Positions 45,171 through 54,857 of a stretch of 64,000 nt of DNA are shown here, one piece after another; position 1 is the stretch's first letter; the number at the start of each line of letters is the position of its first letter. Position numbers and translations under genes: made by a program. Source of the stretch: CAYRFQ01 sp964423615. GTDB lineage: Bacteria > Planctomycetota > Planctomycetia > Gemmatales > Gemmataceae. The notes beneath the pieces were generated by a model that saw only the letters and a program-made list of their open reading frames with translations, was not told the origin of the DNA and ran no database searches. The DNA lies in assembly GCA_964423615.1 (NCBI GenBank), contig CAYRFQ010000027.1:28462-92461 (forward strand), read 5' to 3'.

Positions 45171-46052
45171 ATGGCACGAGTTTTTCGGTGCCCATCTTGT
45201 TCGATGAATCTCGAAGTCCCCGACGAGTATCAAGGGCAAGACGTCCGTTGTTCGAAGTGTCAAACGACGATCCCAATCAACCCAAAACGATCGGCTCCAG
45301 AGGTCGGTGAGCAATCTCCCACACGAAGGGGCAGTTCTGAACCTCGTCAAGAACAAGGCGTCCGAACGGGGGACCCTCGCGAGGGACCTCCGCAGCGTTC
45401 CCGCGCCGATCGCTGGAACGAGGACGAGTCGGAATCACGACAAGAACGGACACGTAGAGAAGAACGAAACAGGGATCAACAAGACGACTGGGATTGCGAT
45501 CGACGAAGCGAACGAGACCGGGATCGTGATCGTCCTGAAAGATGGAGCCGCGAGAGCCGAGGTCAGGATAATTACGATCAGGATGATTACGATCGAGATG
45601 ATAGCGAGGAGAATCGGTATGTTCGCCCTCGACGAGATCAACGACGATCCCGCCACAAGGAGGCCGAACGGTTCGCTACCCCACCGGCGATAGCGTTGCT
45701 CGTGGTCTCAGGTTTGAAGTTGATGATGGCGTTGTTCCTACTGCCGTTGGAATACATAACCGCTACGCGAGATCCAATTCCGCTGTTATTCGACGAAGAC
45801 GTGATCGCCCTGATCTTGCTGGGGTTTGGATTCTTCGCGGTCGTTATCGAAGCTTTGATCATCTTCGGCGCAGTTCACTTACTCCGGCGAACGAGCTACG
45901 CGTGGGCCATGGTGGCCTCGATTCTAGCGATGGTTCCGTATTGGGCTATCCACATTTGTGTTGGCTTACCCGTGGCAATAGTAAGTTTTGGGATCGGCAT
46001 CTGGAGTCTCGTGATGATTAACCAGTCTCCGACGTATGACGCCTTTGGGTAG
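45171..46052 (+). CDS. Zinc-ribbon membrane protein with Arg/Asp-rich linker
   Basis: A 293-residue protein. The ATG at 45171 starts an MJ0042-like zinc ribbon (FRCPSCSMNLEV, then VRCSKCQTTIPI). Residues about 45-165 are extremely charged, rich in Arg, Asp and Glu with RDRDRD-type runs, and likely disordered. About four hydrophobic segments follow (AIALLVVSGLKLMMALFLL, ALILLGFGFFAVVIEALIIF, AWAMVASILAMVPYWAIHIC and a last one ending LVMINQSP). Similar in plan to the gene at 39713. Function unknown. It converges with tssM. Confidence 0.75.
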   Translation: MARVFRCPSCSMNLEVPDEYQGQDVRCSKCQTTIPINPKRSAPEVGEQSPTRRGSSEPRQEQGVRTGDPREGPPQRSRADRWNEDESESRQERTRREERNRDQQDDWDCDRRSERDRDRDRPERWSRESRGQDNYDQDDYDRDDSEENRYVRPRRDQRRSRHKEAERFATPPAIALLVVSGLKLMMALFLLPLEYITATRDPIPLLFDEDVIALILLGFGFFAVVIEALIIFGAVHLLRRTSYAWAMVASILAMVPYWAIHICVGLPVAIVSFGIGIWSLVMINQSPTYDAFG

Positions 46053-46145
46053 TCGAGTATCCACGTTGATTCGTCCCATGCGATCGGGCGCCAACCACCA
46101 GTTCCAAACCGGGCAGACATCCGGAACAGTTCTGTGTGAGACCGA

Positions 46146-48146
46146 TCACCACGGCCAGAAAAAGTACGCCAAGACCGGCCCGCCCAGCAACAACGCCAGA
46201 TTTAACAGAAACAACAGCCAACTCCAAACTCGATAGCGCCGGTCAGCAGCGATGGCTTCGGGCGCCCACGAGACGTAGTTTTGGTTCTCAAGCAATCGCC
46301 CAAACACGCCGCTCAGGAACGCTCGCATTTGGCTTCCTGTTCCAGCCAAATAGACCCCTCCGAAGTGATAGAATCCTCCAGTGTCGAGCAACAATCCTCG
46401 GGTAAGCATCTTCGCAAGGCGTTGCCTTTGGTTTCGAACTTGCCCAAGAAATTCGTAAAGACGGACGTTTCCCTCGGTGGCCTCTTCGATACTCAGAGGA
46501 CTCCGGCGGTCTGGAACCGGACCTTCCAACCGGAACAAATTATAAACAAGCGAGGGAAGAAGGGCATCGCTGAGCCATCCCATTCCCTGCTCGACCATTT
46601 CGGCAACTTCCCGTTCGTCCAGGTCGGGGCAAAGGGGAAATTTTTGCCCCAGCCGGGAGATTTTTTCTGGTGTTGGCAGACGCCCGACGAATTGTCGAAA
46701 TCCTTCGGATTGTTCCATGTTGCAAACCAGCGCGAACACCGGACACTGGACTCGGAAGGCTCGGAACACACTCGTCATGTCGTATCGGCACGCCGTAGCT
46801 GCTTGGCTCGCGCTCTCATCGTCGAGGGTCGATAAGTAGGGCACCAGGATAAGAATCCCGTTGATGGGGGTGTATGGTTGTCGGGTGTTAAGAATGAGAC
46901 GACAGAGATTGTGCAGCCGAGTCGTCAGCCACCGTACTTGCGGAAGATTTTTCAGAAAAGAACTTCGGTCCTTCTTGTCTGAGTCACGGTCGAGCGGGTC
47001 ATCCGAGGACGCGAGGCCGAAGACTCGTTTCTCTTCCTCTTCCCAGATGGCTCGTCCCATTTCCTCGCTCGAGTTGTCTGGTGAGTTCGGTTGATCGTTG
47101 TTCTGGGTAACGGGAGCTTGAGTTTCTGTGAGCTGGTCGGAGGGTTCTGGTAGCGGTGGTTCTGTGGCTTCGGCGGGAATCTCGGTATAGACGTTCTCAG
47201 GGGGTAGGAATTGTTGTGGTTCGGGGGTCAGAACGCCACCGCCCCCTTCCAGCGCGATTCCACCTTCGCTACCCTCCGTGACCCCAACTGCTTGGCGTTG
47301 TTGAGCGAGTTTGGCCGCTCGTTCGGCTTTTTTCTCCTCGATGACTTTGTTGGTTAGGAAGCGTGAGAAGTGGGCCAGCACGGAAGCACCAGGACAAGTC
47401 ACGAAGATTCGGTCCTGATTGGCGAAGACACGGACGGGCGGAGTTCCGCTTCGGGGTGCGGAGATGGTCAGACGCAACGACGGAGTGCCAAAAAATTGCG
47501 ATTCCGAACCCTGGGCCTGGCCGAGGACCAAGAAGACGGGAGCTTGCTGTATGTCGATTCCGGAACGATACAACATACTGACGGCCGTGTCCCAAGCGCT
47601 AGTGATGTCGGGGAAATCCAGGCCAACTTGTTCTGGCCCGTTCATCTGCCATAACCAGAGTCCAAGCCAGAAAAGGATGTAAAGAATAAAAAACAAGATG
47701 GGCAACCAGAACGCATGCAGATAGGGGAAATCGGATCGGAGGATTTTTGCCAACCCCAGCCACCAGTTGAGGAAGTAGAGTCCGACAAGAACGGCGATCA
47801 CGAGCAGGACGTGCAGGACCCACCGGAGGACAGTCCACCAGACGCTCTCTTTTTCTTCCGGGGGTGGCTGGGCAGTCTTGGCCTCCCCTTCACCCTCTCC
47901 GCCGCCCTTCCCACCGCCTTCGGCTTTTCGTTCTTCGGCGGCGTCTTGGGCTTCTTCGGTTTGCTCTTCGATCGTCGTGGCGGTTTCGTCCGCCGCAGTC
48001 TCGACAATTGCTTCGGGATTCTCCCAGTTCGCAGCCGTCTGATCGATCCCGCTAATGACCTGGTATTCGAGGGCGGACTTGCGGAATCGGGCGGGCATTA
48101 ACACCCGGGCGATATATTGACCAAAACGGTTCAACCAGTCCAGCAT
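46146..48146 (-). CDS. tssM: TssM/IcmF-like type VI membrane protein, shortened
   Basis: A 666-residue protein. The ATG at 48144-48146 follows tssL by 8 bp. Two transmembrane segments lie near residues 100-150 (VLHVLLVIAVLVGLYFLNWW and LPILFFILYILFWLGLWLW), then a cytoplasmic IcmF-type region with PVFLVLGQAQGSESQFFG at the Walker A position, and NGILILVPYLSTL and CPVFALVCNMEQSEGFRQF. A third transmembrane segment ends the protein (LLFLLNLALLLGGPVLAYFF). Canonical TssM has about 1,100 or more residues with a large periplasmic domain after this third helix; that part is absent here, and the P-loop lacks its GKT/S. A Gly/Glu-rich linker separates residues 1-60 from the first helix. Confidence 0.82.
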   Translation of the reverse strand: MLDWLNRFGQYIARVLMPARFRKSALEYQVISGIDQTAANWENPEAIVETAADETATTIEEQTEEAQDAAEERKAEGGGKGGGEGEGEAKTAQPPPEEKESVWWTVLRWVLHVLLVIAVLVGLYFLNWWLGLAKILRSDFPYLHAFWLPILFFILYILFWLGLWLWQMNGPEQVGLDFPDITSAWDTAVSMLYRSGIDIQQAPVFLVLGQAQGSESQFFGTPSLRLTISAPRSGTPPVRVFANQDRIFVTCPGASVLAHFSRFLTNKVIEEKKAERAAKLAQQRQAVGVTEGSEGGIALEGGGGVLTPEPQQFLPPENVYTEIPAEATEPPLPEPSDQLTETQAPVTQNNDQPNSPDNSSEEMGRAIWEEEEKRVFGLASSDDPLDRDSDKKDRSSFLKNLPQVRWLTTRLHNLCRLILNTRQPYTPINGILILVPYLSTLDDESASQAATACRYDMTSVFRAFRVQCPVFALVCNMEQSEGFRQFVGRLPTPEKISRLGQKFPLCPDLDEREVAEMVEQGMGWLSDALLPSLVYNLFRLEGPVPDRRSPLSIEEATEGNVRLYEFLGQVRNQRQRLAKMLTRGLLLDTGGFYHFGGVYLAGTGSQMRAFLSGVFGRLLENQNYVSWAPEAIAADRRYRVWSWLLFLLNLALLLGGPVLAYFFWPW

Positions 48147-48154
48147 CACAGCAA

Positions 48155-48841
48155 CTACTCCGTTAACCTTTGAACGACGATGAACGCGGCGACTGGAATA
48201 ACGAAAAGGAGCAACACGCACGTCCACCAAAGGGCACTGCGGAACTTTGTGTTGCCGCGTAGTGGTGTGACGTTGGTGGGGGGATCGATTTCGGGCGGCG
48301 GGGTCCACTCTTTGCCGATGTGCGACAACCGCTGTTGGATAGTCCGACACCAGTTTCGAAGTTTACCTGGTTCTTCGAGGAGTTCTCCCCGGAAACCAAG
48401 CATGACGCACAAATAAAAAACTTCGAGCGCGTCCAGCGAGACCCGTGTTTCGGCGAGCCTCGCTTGCTCCCAAAACTTCCATGCTCGGTTATTCGTGCCG
48501 TATAAAGCGACTTCCAACTTCCGCTCGTTCCAAGCCGGTTCCAAGGGAGAATGCAAGATGAACAGTTCGTCGAGCCAACACACCAAGGCATAGCGGACCC
48601 CGAGAAATTGTTGGTCTGTTTTCAATGTTACGTTGGTTGGGGAGTCCAACGGATGAAATCCGCTGCTTACGTCGCCTCCGAAGTCAGGCCAGCGGGTCGC
48701 CTCCACCTCAGTCATCAACAGGGCACGCAATAATGTTTGTTCCGACTCCAAGTTCGGATTTTCGCCAAGGTCGGCTTTGCGTTTTACCTCCAAAGCCCGA
48801 CTCATGATTGGATGCACCAGGTTTCCGAGCGATTGTTTCAT
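48155..48841 (-). CDS. tssL: Type VI membrane-complex protein TssL (DotU family)
   Basis: A 228-residue protein. The ATG at 48839-48841 is chosen since DotU homology begins near LGNLVHPIMSRAL. The cytoplasmic domain has ALVCWLDELFILHSP, VALYGTNNRAWKFWEQ and the highly typical VFYLCVMLGFRGELLEE. The C-terminal transmembrane segment is ALWWTCVLLLFVIPVAAFIVV. TssL anchors the baseplate to the inner membrane with TssM. There is no peptidoglycan-binding extension. It is followed after 8 bp by tssM. Confidence 0.92.
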   Translation of the reverse strand: MKQSLGNLVHPIMSRALEVKRKADLGENPNLESEQTLLRALLMTEVEATRWPDFGGDVSSGFHPLDSPTNVTLKTDQQFLGVRYALVCWLDELFILHSPLEPAWNERKLEVALYGTNNRAWKFWEQARLAETRVSLDALEVFYLCVMLGFRGELLEEPGKLRNWCRTIQQRLSHIGKEWTPPPEIDPPTNVTPLRGNTKFRSALWWTCVLLLFVIPVAAFIVVQRLTE

Positions 48842-49206
48842 GATTCTAAGCGCCGAGAGGCAAGAGCTATAAGTCAAGAGCCAAGCGTCGAGAGTCAAAA
48901 GTCAAGAGCCGAGAGACCAACCACAGAACCCAAGACTATTCAACCCGAGGAGTCTGTGTTATGTGTGGTTGGTCTTCCCCTTCCTTCGCGTACAGTCCAT
49001 CCCGAGATACGGCCATTTGGCCAGAGATTCACCCACTTGCTCCATTTTCCCCTCACCCTGCATAAGCTATACAAATTGGTGAGAGGGACTTTGAAACCAC
49101 AACGATGGTTGTCAAGAGAAAAAGGGCTCAGATTAAGGGTATGGATCAACTTTGGACGGCCCATTACCATTTGCCACAACTTCTTTAGTGCCTCTTGACT
49201 CTTGTC
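48842..49206 (-). other. tssK-tssL spacer with degenerate GTCAAGAGCC repeats
   Basis: About 365 bases between tssK and tssL with no gene. Next to tssL, 48850-48916 holds a degenerate purine-rich repeat with units resembling GTCAAGAGCCGAGAG (about three to four copies). Confidence 0.5.
48850..48916. repeat. Short degenerate tandem repeat GTCAAGAGCCGAGAG-like
   Basis: Several imperfect copies of GTCAAGAGCC followed by AAGCG, GAGAG or similar lie side by side just upstream of tssL. The last copy reads GTCAAGAGCCGAGAGA. The copies are purine-rich on the + strand. Confidence 0.6.
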
Positions 49207-50643
49207 TCATCTGGCTTCGCGTCTGGTAACAAAAAGGATAAATTCCATCTTGGTCGTCATTGCATCGTTTCGGATGTAGAGCGTCTGTTGGCCCTGGATG
49301 TCACTCGCGATCAGTTGTTCGTTGAGCCGAATTGCAATCGATTGTTCTTCACGCACGTGGTCCCACTCGTTCGGGTTGTCTTCGGGTCGGACACGGAAAT
49401 AGATCAAGTCGGCCAATTTTGGCAGGACAGCTGGAGCAGTCGAAATCGGCTTAGGATTCAACCCGAGGTGTCCTCGGCTAAAGATCGTATCCACTCGGCC
49501 TGCGCTACCAATTTTCATGTCGAGTCGTCCGGCTTGGGTCAGCAAGGCCACACATCTTTCTGGTGGAAGATCACTCTTGACGCCCAAGAACAAATCCCAG
49601 CGCGGTTCCAACCACGAAGGCTCCAACGTAACCTGCATTCGCAACCCGGCGCCGATGAAGGGACGTTCTTTGTACTCGGGTTCGACCATGATGTCGAGAA
49701 ACGCGTCGATATACTTTTTCAGATCGTAGAAGCACTCGCCGAGGTTGTCATGGTCGTATGCCGGAAGGTCCGGAACGCGTCGTTCGTTCGAGAAGATCGC
49801 GAGTTGCCCAACGAGGCGACTCAACTCGACATAGATGGCGAAAGGGTGGACGCCTTGGGCGCGGCTGAGCATGGCGAGGACCGGGTAGGCCTCGTTGAGT
49901 TGTCGCAATTGGGCCAAGAGTTGAGGATTGCCCTGGTCTTGACTGTCGAAATTGATCCCCCGTGCTGTAATCAACTCTGCGAGAAGAGTCATCTTAACGC
50001 CGATCCGGTCGTAGATATTATTGATGATGTTTTTCTGCAAAGGGCCCCACGCATCACACGCCAACATGGGCGGGAAGTATCGTTGGTTGAGTTTCGGCGT
50101 GCCTTCGGCCTGTTCGGACCTCTCGATCCGGCCAATGGGAATCACCTCAAAACCGGCAGTGTCCTGGGTGGACAAGAGGAGTTTGACGTTGAGCCGTCGG
50201 ACAGGAATCTGTTGAGGGTTGATTCCTGTGTTCTCGTCTTCGAGTTCCTGGACTTCGATGCTGTACCGTGCCTGGTCCCGATTGTCCGGTCCCTGGATGT
50301 TCGCACGTCCCAGATGCAAATTAGGAATGGCCAGGTAGACATCCACGGTGCTACGGCCTTCCAGGGCCTCGCGCAGTTCATCTTCTACGGGATCGAGCGA
50401 CCCGTCTTCGGGAACGCTCACGAGAGTCCCATCTCGCAAGCGTGCTTGTAGGGAACTAATGACCAACCGGGAATTGGCCAGTGCGTCCAGATCGAGATCG
50501 ATCGAACGCAAGCCCCAGTTATAATGCAGATCCCATTTGTCCCCGCGTCCAGCAACCTCACCCCAGTTTCGTTGGGCGATTTGAAAGTGATGCGGGCGAA
50601 GAAACATACCTTCGTGCCAGTGTACGGCTCTGGCTATCGTCAT
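49207..50643 (-). CDS. tssK: Type VI baseplate-membrane linker TssK
   Basis: A 478-residue TssK/VasE-family protein. The N-terminus VHWHEGMFLRPHHFQIAQRN is the family hallmark, followed by YNWGLRSIDLDLDAL. The middle has LSRLVGQLAIFS and the C-terminal head region includes LGLNPKPISTAPAVLPK and YFRVRP. TssK trimers link the TssEFG baseplate to TssLM in the membrane. It is the first gene of the - strand type VI block. The ATG at 50641-50643 follows CGGAG. A canonical family member with no obvious defect. Confidence 0.95.
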   Translation of the reverse strand: MTIARAVHWHEGMFLRPHHFQIAQRNWGEVAGRGDKWDLHYNWGLRSIDLDLDALANSRLVISSLQARLRDGTLVSVPEDGSLDPVEDELREALEGRSTVDVYLAIPNLHLGRANIQGPDNRDQARYSIEVQELEDENTGINPQQIPVRRLNVKLLLSTQDTAGFEVIPIGRIERSEQAEGTPKLNQRYFPPMLACDAWGPLQKNIINNIYDRIGVKMTLLAELITARGINFDSQDQGNPQLLAQLRQLNEAYPVLAMLSRAQGVHPFAIYVELSRLVGQLAIFSNERRVPDLPAYDHDNLGECFYDLKKYIDAFLDIMVEPEYKERPFIGAGLRMQVTLEPSWLEPRWDLFLGVKSDLPPERCVALLTQAGRLDMKIGSAGRVDTIFSRGHLGLNPKPISTAPAVLPKLADLIYFRVRPEDNPNEWDHVREEQSIAIRLNEQLIASDIQGQQTLYIRNDAMTTKMEFILFVTRREAR

Positions 50644-50922
50644 CGTTCTTGACTCCGTCGGTCGACTGACTTGATGTCTTGTTGTTGTAGCAGAAGTGAG
50701 GGTGCGACGAAAGGTAGAGTCGAGACCGAATGCGTTTTGCCGATTTTGTGGATTTTGAACGTACGGAGGTTTTCAATTTGTGTATTCTGTATGGGGTAAG
50801 CCGAAAGTGAATTCTACGAGCGGGTCCGGGATAGTTCTGCACCAACCCGAAGTATTAGCGAAAACTTTTGCTAATTCTTTGGGTTGGTGTCGGAAGAGTC
50901 ACTCCTGACCTGATGATGCCCA

Positions 50923-52383
50923 TCAAGCTAACAACTTCCGTAATACATTCCCACCAACATCCGTGAGCCGGAAATCGCGTCCCTGGAAACGGTATGTCAA
51001 TCGCAAATGGTCGAGCCCCAGCAGGTGCAAGACGGTGGCCTGCAAGTCGTGAATGTGGACAGGATCTTCGACGGCATCGAACCCAAATTCATCTGTCTGC
51101 CCCAGGGACGTTCCCGCCTTGATGCCGCCGCCAGCAAGCCAAACGGTCGCTGCATCGATGTGGTGGTTTCGTCCGACCGTGGCACGGTTTTCGCCCATCG
51201 GAGTCCGACCAAATTCGCCACCCCAAATGACGAGCGTTTCATCAAGAATGCCCCGTTGCTTGAGGTCACGCAGCAGAGCCGCACACGGCTGATCGATTTC
51301 TCGGGTGACACGTTCGAGGGCTCCTCCGAGGTCGGCACCAGGGCCACCGTGATGATCCCAATCGGTGTGGTAGAGTTGAACGAATCGAACCCCTCGTTCG
51401 ACCAATCGCCGGGCCAACAAACAGTTGTTGGCGAAACTCACCCGTCCAGGTTGTGCGCCGTAGCTTTGCAGCGTCGTCCGAGTCTCGCGGGAGATGTCGA
51501 TCAGTTCCGGAGCACTCGTCTGCATCCGGTAGGCCATCTCGTAGGCAGAAATTCGCGTCCCGATTTCCGGATCGCCAGTCTTGTCGAAACGTTGTGAATT
51601 GAGATCACGAAGGAGATCCAAGGCCTGGCCTTGACGTCGTCGGTTGATGCCGGCGGGATTGCTGAGGTTCAAAACGGGCTCGCCACTTCCGCGAAACGGA
51701 ACGCCTTGATGAACGGTGGGTAGAAAACCACTGCCCCACAATGGCGAACCACCACGCGGACCACGTGGACCCGATTGTAAGACTACAAAACCTGGAAGGT
51801 CTCGCGATTCGCTTCCCAGACCGTAGGTCACCCACGCGCCCATGCTTGGGCGGCCAAATTGAGCGGTCCCGGTGTTGGCAAATAGCTTCGCCGGACCGTG
51901 GTTGAATACCTCAGTCTTCACGGTACGCACCAACGCAAGTTCGTCGATGATGCTGGCGGTGTGCGGCAACAACTCCGAAACGTAGGTGCCGGATTGTCCA
52001 TGTTGCCGGAACGTACGGCGAGCCGCCAAGAGTTTGGGAGGATTCCGCGTGAAGCTATTCATGAAGGCGAACCTTCGATTACGAAGAAACGATTCTGGAA
52101 TCGGCTGGTCGTTCAAGCGTGTCAATTCGGGCTTATATTCGAACAGTTCGAGCTGACTCGGGCCGCCGGCCATGAATAGGTAAATGACGTTTTTGATCTT
52201 CGGAGGAAAGTGAGGTTCCTTGGGCATCATCGGGTTGACGATCCGCGGCGTGTTCCGTTGGCCTCCGAAACTTTGGCCTTGCGAGAGCATTGATGCCAGG
52301 GCAATTTTTCCGACGCCAAGGGCACAGTTCTGGAAGAAGTGACGACGAGTCTCGCCACGCAAGATATCGTTTTCTGGAATCAT
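50923..52383 (-). CDS. DUF1501 protein, Tat-exported, second copy
   Basis: A 486-residue protein. The ATG at 52381-52383 follows GGGAG and starts a twin-arginine leader (ETRRHFFQNCALGVGKIALA). The body has NVIYLFMAGGPSQLELFEYK, CLLARRLVERGVRFVQLYHT, DWDHHGG and VIWGGEFGRTP, all DUF1501 landmarks. It sits 8 bp after the DUF1549/DUF1553 gene, so the pair is co-transcribed. Enzymatic role unknown; the fold belongs to the sulfatase/alkaline phosphatase superfamily. The open frame extends well upstream through the end of the previous gene but is not used. Confidence 0.92.
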   Translation of the reverse strand: MIPENDILRGETRRHFFQNCALGVGKIALASMLSQGQSFGGQRNTPRIVNPMMPKEPHFPPKIKNVIYLFMAGGPSQLELFEYKPELTRLNDQPIPESFLRNRRFAFMNSFTRNPPKLLAARRTFRQHGQSGTYVSELLPHTASIIDELALVRTVKTEVFNHGPAKLFANTGTAQFGRPSMGAWVTYGLGSESRDLPGFVVLQSGPRGPRGGSPLWGSGFLPTVHQGVPFRGSGEPVLNLSNPAGINRRRQGQALDLLRDLNSQRFDKTGDPEIGTRISAYEMAYRMQTSAPELIDISRETRTTLQSYGAQPGRVSFANNCLLARRLVERGVRFVQLYHTDWDHHGGPGADLGGALERVTREIDQPCAALLRDLKQRGILDETLVIWGGEFGRTPMGENRATVGRNHHIDAATVWLAGGGIKAGTSLGQTDEFGFDAVEDPVHIHDLQATVLHLLGLDHLRLTYRFQGRDFRLTDVGGNVLRKLLA

Positions 52384-52391
52384 AGTGTCGA

Positions 52392-54857
52392 TTACTCCCG
52401 GGTGATGAACTCGTCCAAATTTAATAACACACGCGATGTCGCGACCCAAGCCGCAAGGTCTGGTGAGTCCTCTGTCAGTCCTCTGGAATCGATACGAGCC
52501 GTTTTCAACAACGCGGTGGTTTCCTTGTGAGACTTCGCGAACTCCTGTGTTTGCAGGTCTACAAATCGTTCGATGCGTTCCGCTTCCCACGAACTCGGTT
52601 CTCGAGCCAAACAGAGTCGGAAAGCGTGACGGACTCGCTCGCTTGTCGTTTTCGGGGCATCCTTCCAAACACGTAAGGCAAGGGCTCCGGCGATTTCCAT
52701 GTAAGCCTGATCGTTGAGGAGCGTCAACGCCTGGAGTGGCGTGTTGGACTGAACGCGTCGCGTACACGACTTCGTCCCATCCGGTGCGTCAAACACGACC
52801 AATGGTGGATAGGGCGCAGACCTTTGGAAGAATGTGTACATTCCACGACGAAATCGATTCTCGCCGATGCTCGTGCTCCAACTTCGTCGGACCTGTGTGA
52901 AGTTATAAATGCCGTTCGGCTGGGGAGGATACACGCTCGGACCACCAATTTTCTTGGCCAGCAACCCGGCGACCGCCAAGGCGTTGTCACGGATGATCTC
53001 GGCATCGAGACGCAAGCGTTTTTGTCGAGCCAGGAGTTTGTTGTAGGGGTCCACCTTGGCCACTTCTGGACGGGCCTTGGAAGATTGGCGGTACGTCGAG
53101 GACATGACGATCAACTTGTGCATGGCCTTGAGGCTCCACTGTTGCCGAACGAACTCGGTGGCGAGCCAGTCGAGCAACTCGGGGTGAGTGGGTCGGGCAC
53201 CTTGCGTCCCGAAGTCGTTTTCGGTCGCCACGATTCCCCGACCAAAGTGTCGCTGCCACAATCGATTGACGGTCACTCTCCCGACCAACGGGTTCCGGGA
53301 GTCGACAAGCCAGTTCGCTAGATCGAGGCGGTTGGCTCGCTTGCGCTTGGGTGTTTTCAAGGGATGGAGAACGGCCGGCACGGCCGGTACGACTGTTTCT
53401 CCGGGTCGGGTGAAATCCCCTTTGATGTGGACCGTCGTCTTGCGAGGCCGAGACAGTTCCTCCAGTACGAGAGTCGTGGGGAATCTCGGCATGGTCTTGT
53501 TCAACCGATTGATTTGGTCAAAACGTTTTCGAAGCCCTTTGGTTTTACCTCGAAAAAAGCTCGCGAGAGCCCGTTTCTGCGAAGAAGTACGCTGGTCGGG
53601 TCGCAGACGAAGGATCATCGACAGATTTTCCTTCAACGCGTCTTTTACTTTCGCGTTCGTCTTCAAATACTCGGCGATGGTGTTGTTCAACTCGACTTCG
53701 AGCTTTGCAACTTGTTTTTCCATTTTCTCCCGCTTGGCGGCGACTGGCGGGGCGGCGACCGTTAATTTGGGCTCATTTTGGTTATTGAGGAATGCGAAGA
53801 GCTGGAAATATTCTTTTTGTTGGATGGGGTCGTATTTGTGATCGTGACACCGGGAACATTCGAGAGTCAAGCCAAGAAAGACCGTACCGGTCGTATTTAC
53901 ACGGTCCGCAACGGCCTCGACGCGAAACTGTTCTTTGTCTACGCCGCCTTCCTGGTTGATGAGTGTGTTTCGATGAAAGCCCGTTGCGATCTTTTGCGAA
54001 ATGGTGGCCTTGGGGAGCATGTCGCCAGCGAATTGCTCGATCACGAACTGGTCGAATGGCATGTCTTGGTTTAGAGCATCGATGACCCAATCGCGGTACT
54101 TCCAGATCTGTCGTGGGGCATCGATGGTGAAGCCATGTGAGTCAGCATACCGAGCCACGTCGAGCCAGTGACGGCCCCACCGTTCTCCGTAATGGGGCGA
54201 AGCGAGCAACTGATCGACAACTTTTTCGTAGGCTCGGTCGCTCGAATCCGATAAAAAATTCGCGACCTGGTCAGGCGTCGGTGGCAAGCCAATCAGGTCG
54301 AGATACACTCGCCGGAGGAGTGTCACCTTATCGGCTTCCGGGGAAGGCCGTATCCCTCGTTCTTCGAGTCGAGCGAGGATGAAAGCGTCGATCGGGTTTC
54401 GCACCCACTTCGTGTTCTCGATTGCGGGAAGTTTCGAACGGACGGGAGGTCGGAACGACCAATGATCTTCCACGCGAACGACTTGATCCTTGGCGGGGAA
54501 CTTCGCTCCTTGGTCGATCCATGTCTCGATGAGTTGGATTTCGGTTTTCTTCAATGGTGACCGCCGATACGGCATCCGCCTCACGAACTCGTTCTCGTCA
54601 AGGACCACGAAGAGTATACTTTTCTCAGCTTTGTGGGGTACGATGAGTTTCCCACTATCGCTACTTTTGCGAAGCGCTGCGACGGTATCCAGACGGAGAC
54701 CGGCTTTTTGGACCTTGTCGTTGTGACACTCGTAACAGTGCCTCTGCAAAATGGGTTGAATTTGTTTAACGTAATCTATGGGTTCGGAACCAAAAGACGG
54801 AAGCGGGGTTCCGAAGCAAAGAAATGCAGCCATGAGGCCAAATCGCGTGAAACGCAT
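52392..54857 (-). CDS. DUF1549/DUF1553 protein with PSCyt1 domain
   Basis: An 821-residue secreted protein. The ATG at 54855-54857 opens a signal peptide (FTRFGLMAAFLCFG). The planctomycete cytochrome-C-like PSCyt1 domain lies near residues 35-110 with heme motif CYECHN. DUF1549 spans about 150-360 (RRVYLDLIGLPPTPDQV, then CSRCHDHKYDPI as the second CxxCH). DUF1553 covers about 500-790 (NRLWQRHFGRGIVATENDFG, then TYRQSSKARP). The middle has a Lys/Arg-rich linker. Followed at 8 bp by its DUF1501 partner. Function unknown; surface redox or polymer degradation proposed. Confidence 0.93.
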   Translation of the reverse strand: MRFTRFGLMAAFLCFGTPLPSFGSEPIDYVKQIQPILQRHCYECHNDKVQKAGLRLDTVAALRKSSDSGKLIVPHKAEKSILFVVLDENEFVRRMPYRRSPLKKTEIQLIETWIDQGAKFPAKDQVVRVEDHWSFRPPVRSKLPAIENTKWVRNPIDAFILARLEERGIRPSPEADKVTLLRRVYLDLIGLPPTPDQVANFLSDSSDRAYEKVVDQLLASPHYGERWGRHWLDVARYADSHGFTIDAPRQIWKYRDWVIDALNQDMPFDQFVIEQFAGDMLPKATISQKIATGFHRNTLINQEGGVDKEQFRVEAVADRVNTTGTVFLGLTLECSRCHDHKYDPIQQKEYFQLFAFLNNQNEPKLTVAAPPVAAKREKMEKQVAKLEVELNNTIAEYLKTNAKVKDALKENLSMILRLRPDQRTSSQKRALASFFRGKTKGLRKRFDQINRLNKTMPRFPTTLVLEELSRPRKTTVHIKGDFTRPGETVVPAVPAVLHPLKTPKRKRANRLDLANWLVDSRNPLVGRVTVNRLWQRHFGRGIVATENDFGTQGARPTHPELLDWLATEFVRQQWSLKAMHKLIVMSSTYRQSSKARPEVAKVDPYNKLLARQKRLRLDAEIIRDNALAVAGLLAKKIGGPSVYPPQPNGIYNFTQVRRSWSTSIGENRFRRGMYTFFQRSAPYPPLVVFDAPDGTKSCTRRVQSNTPLQALTLLNDQAYMEIAGALALRVWKDAPKTTSERVRHAFRLCLAREPSSWEAERIERFVDLQTQEFAKSHKETTALLKTARIDSRGLTEDSPDLAAWVATSRVLLNLDEFITRE

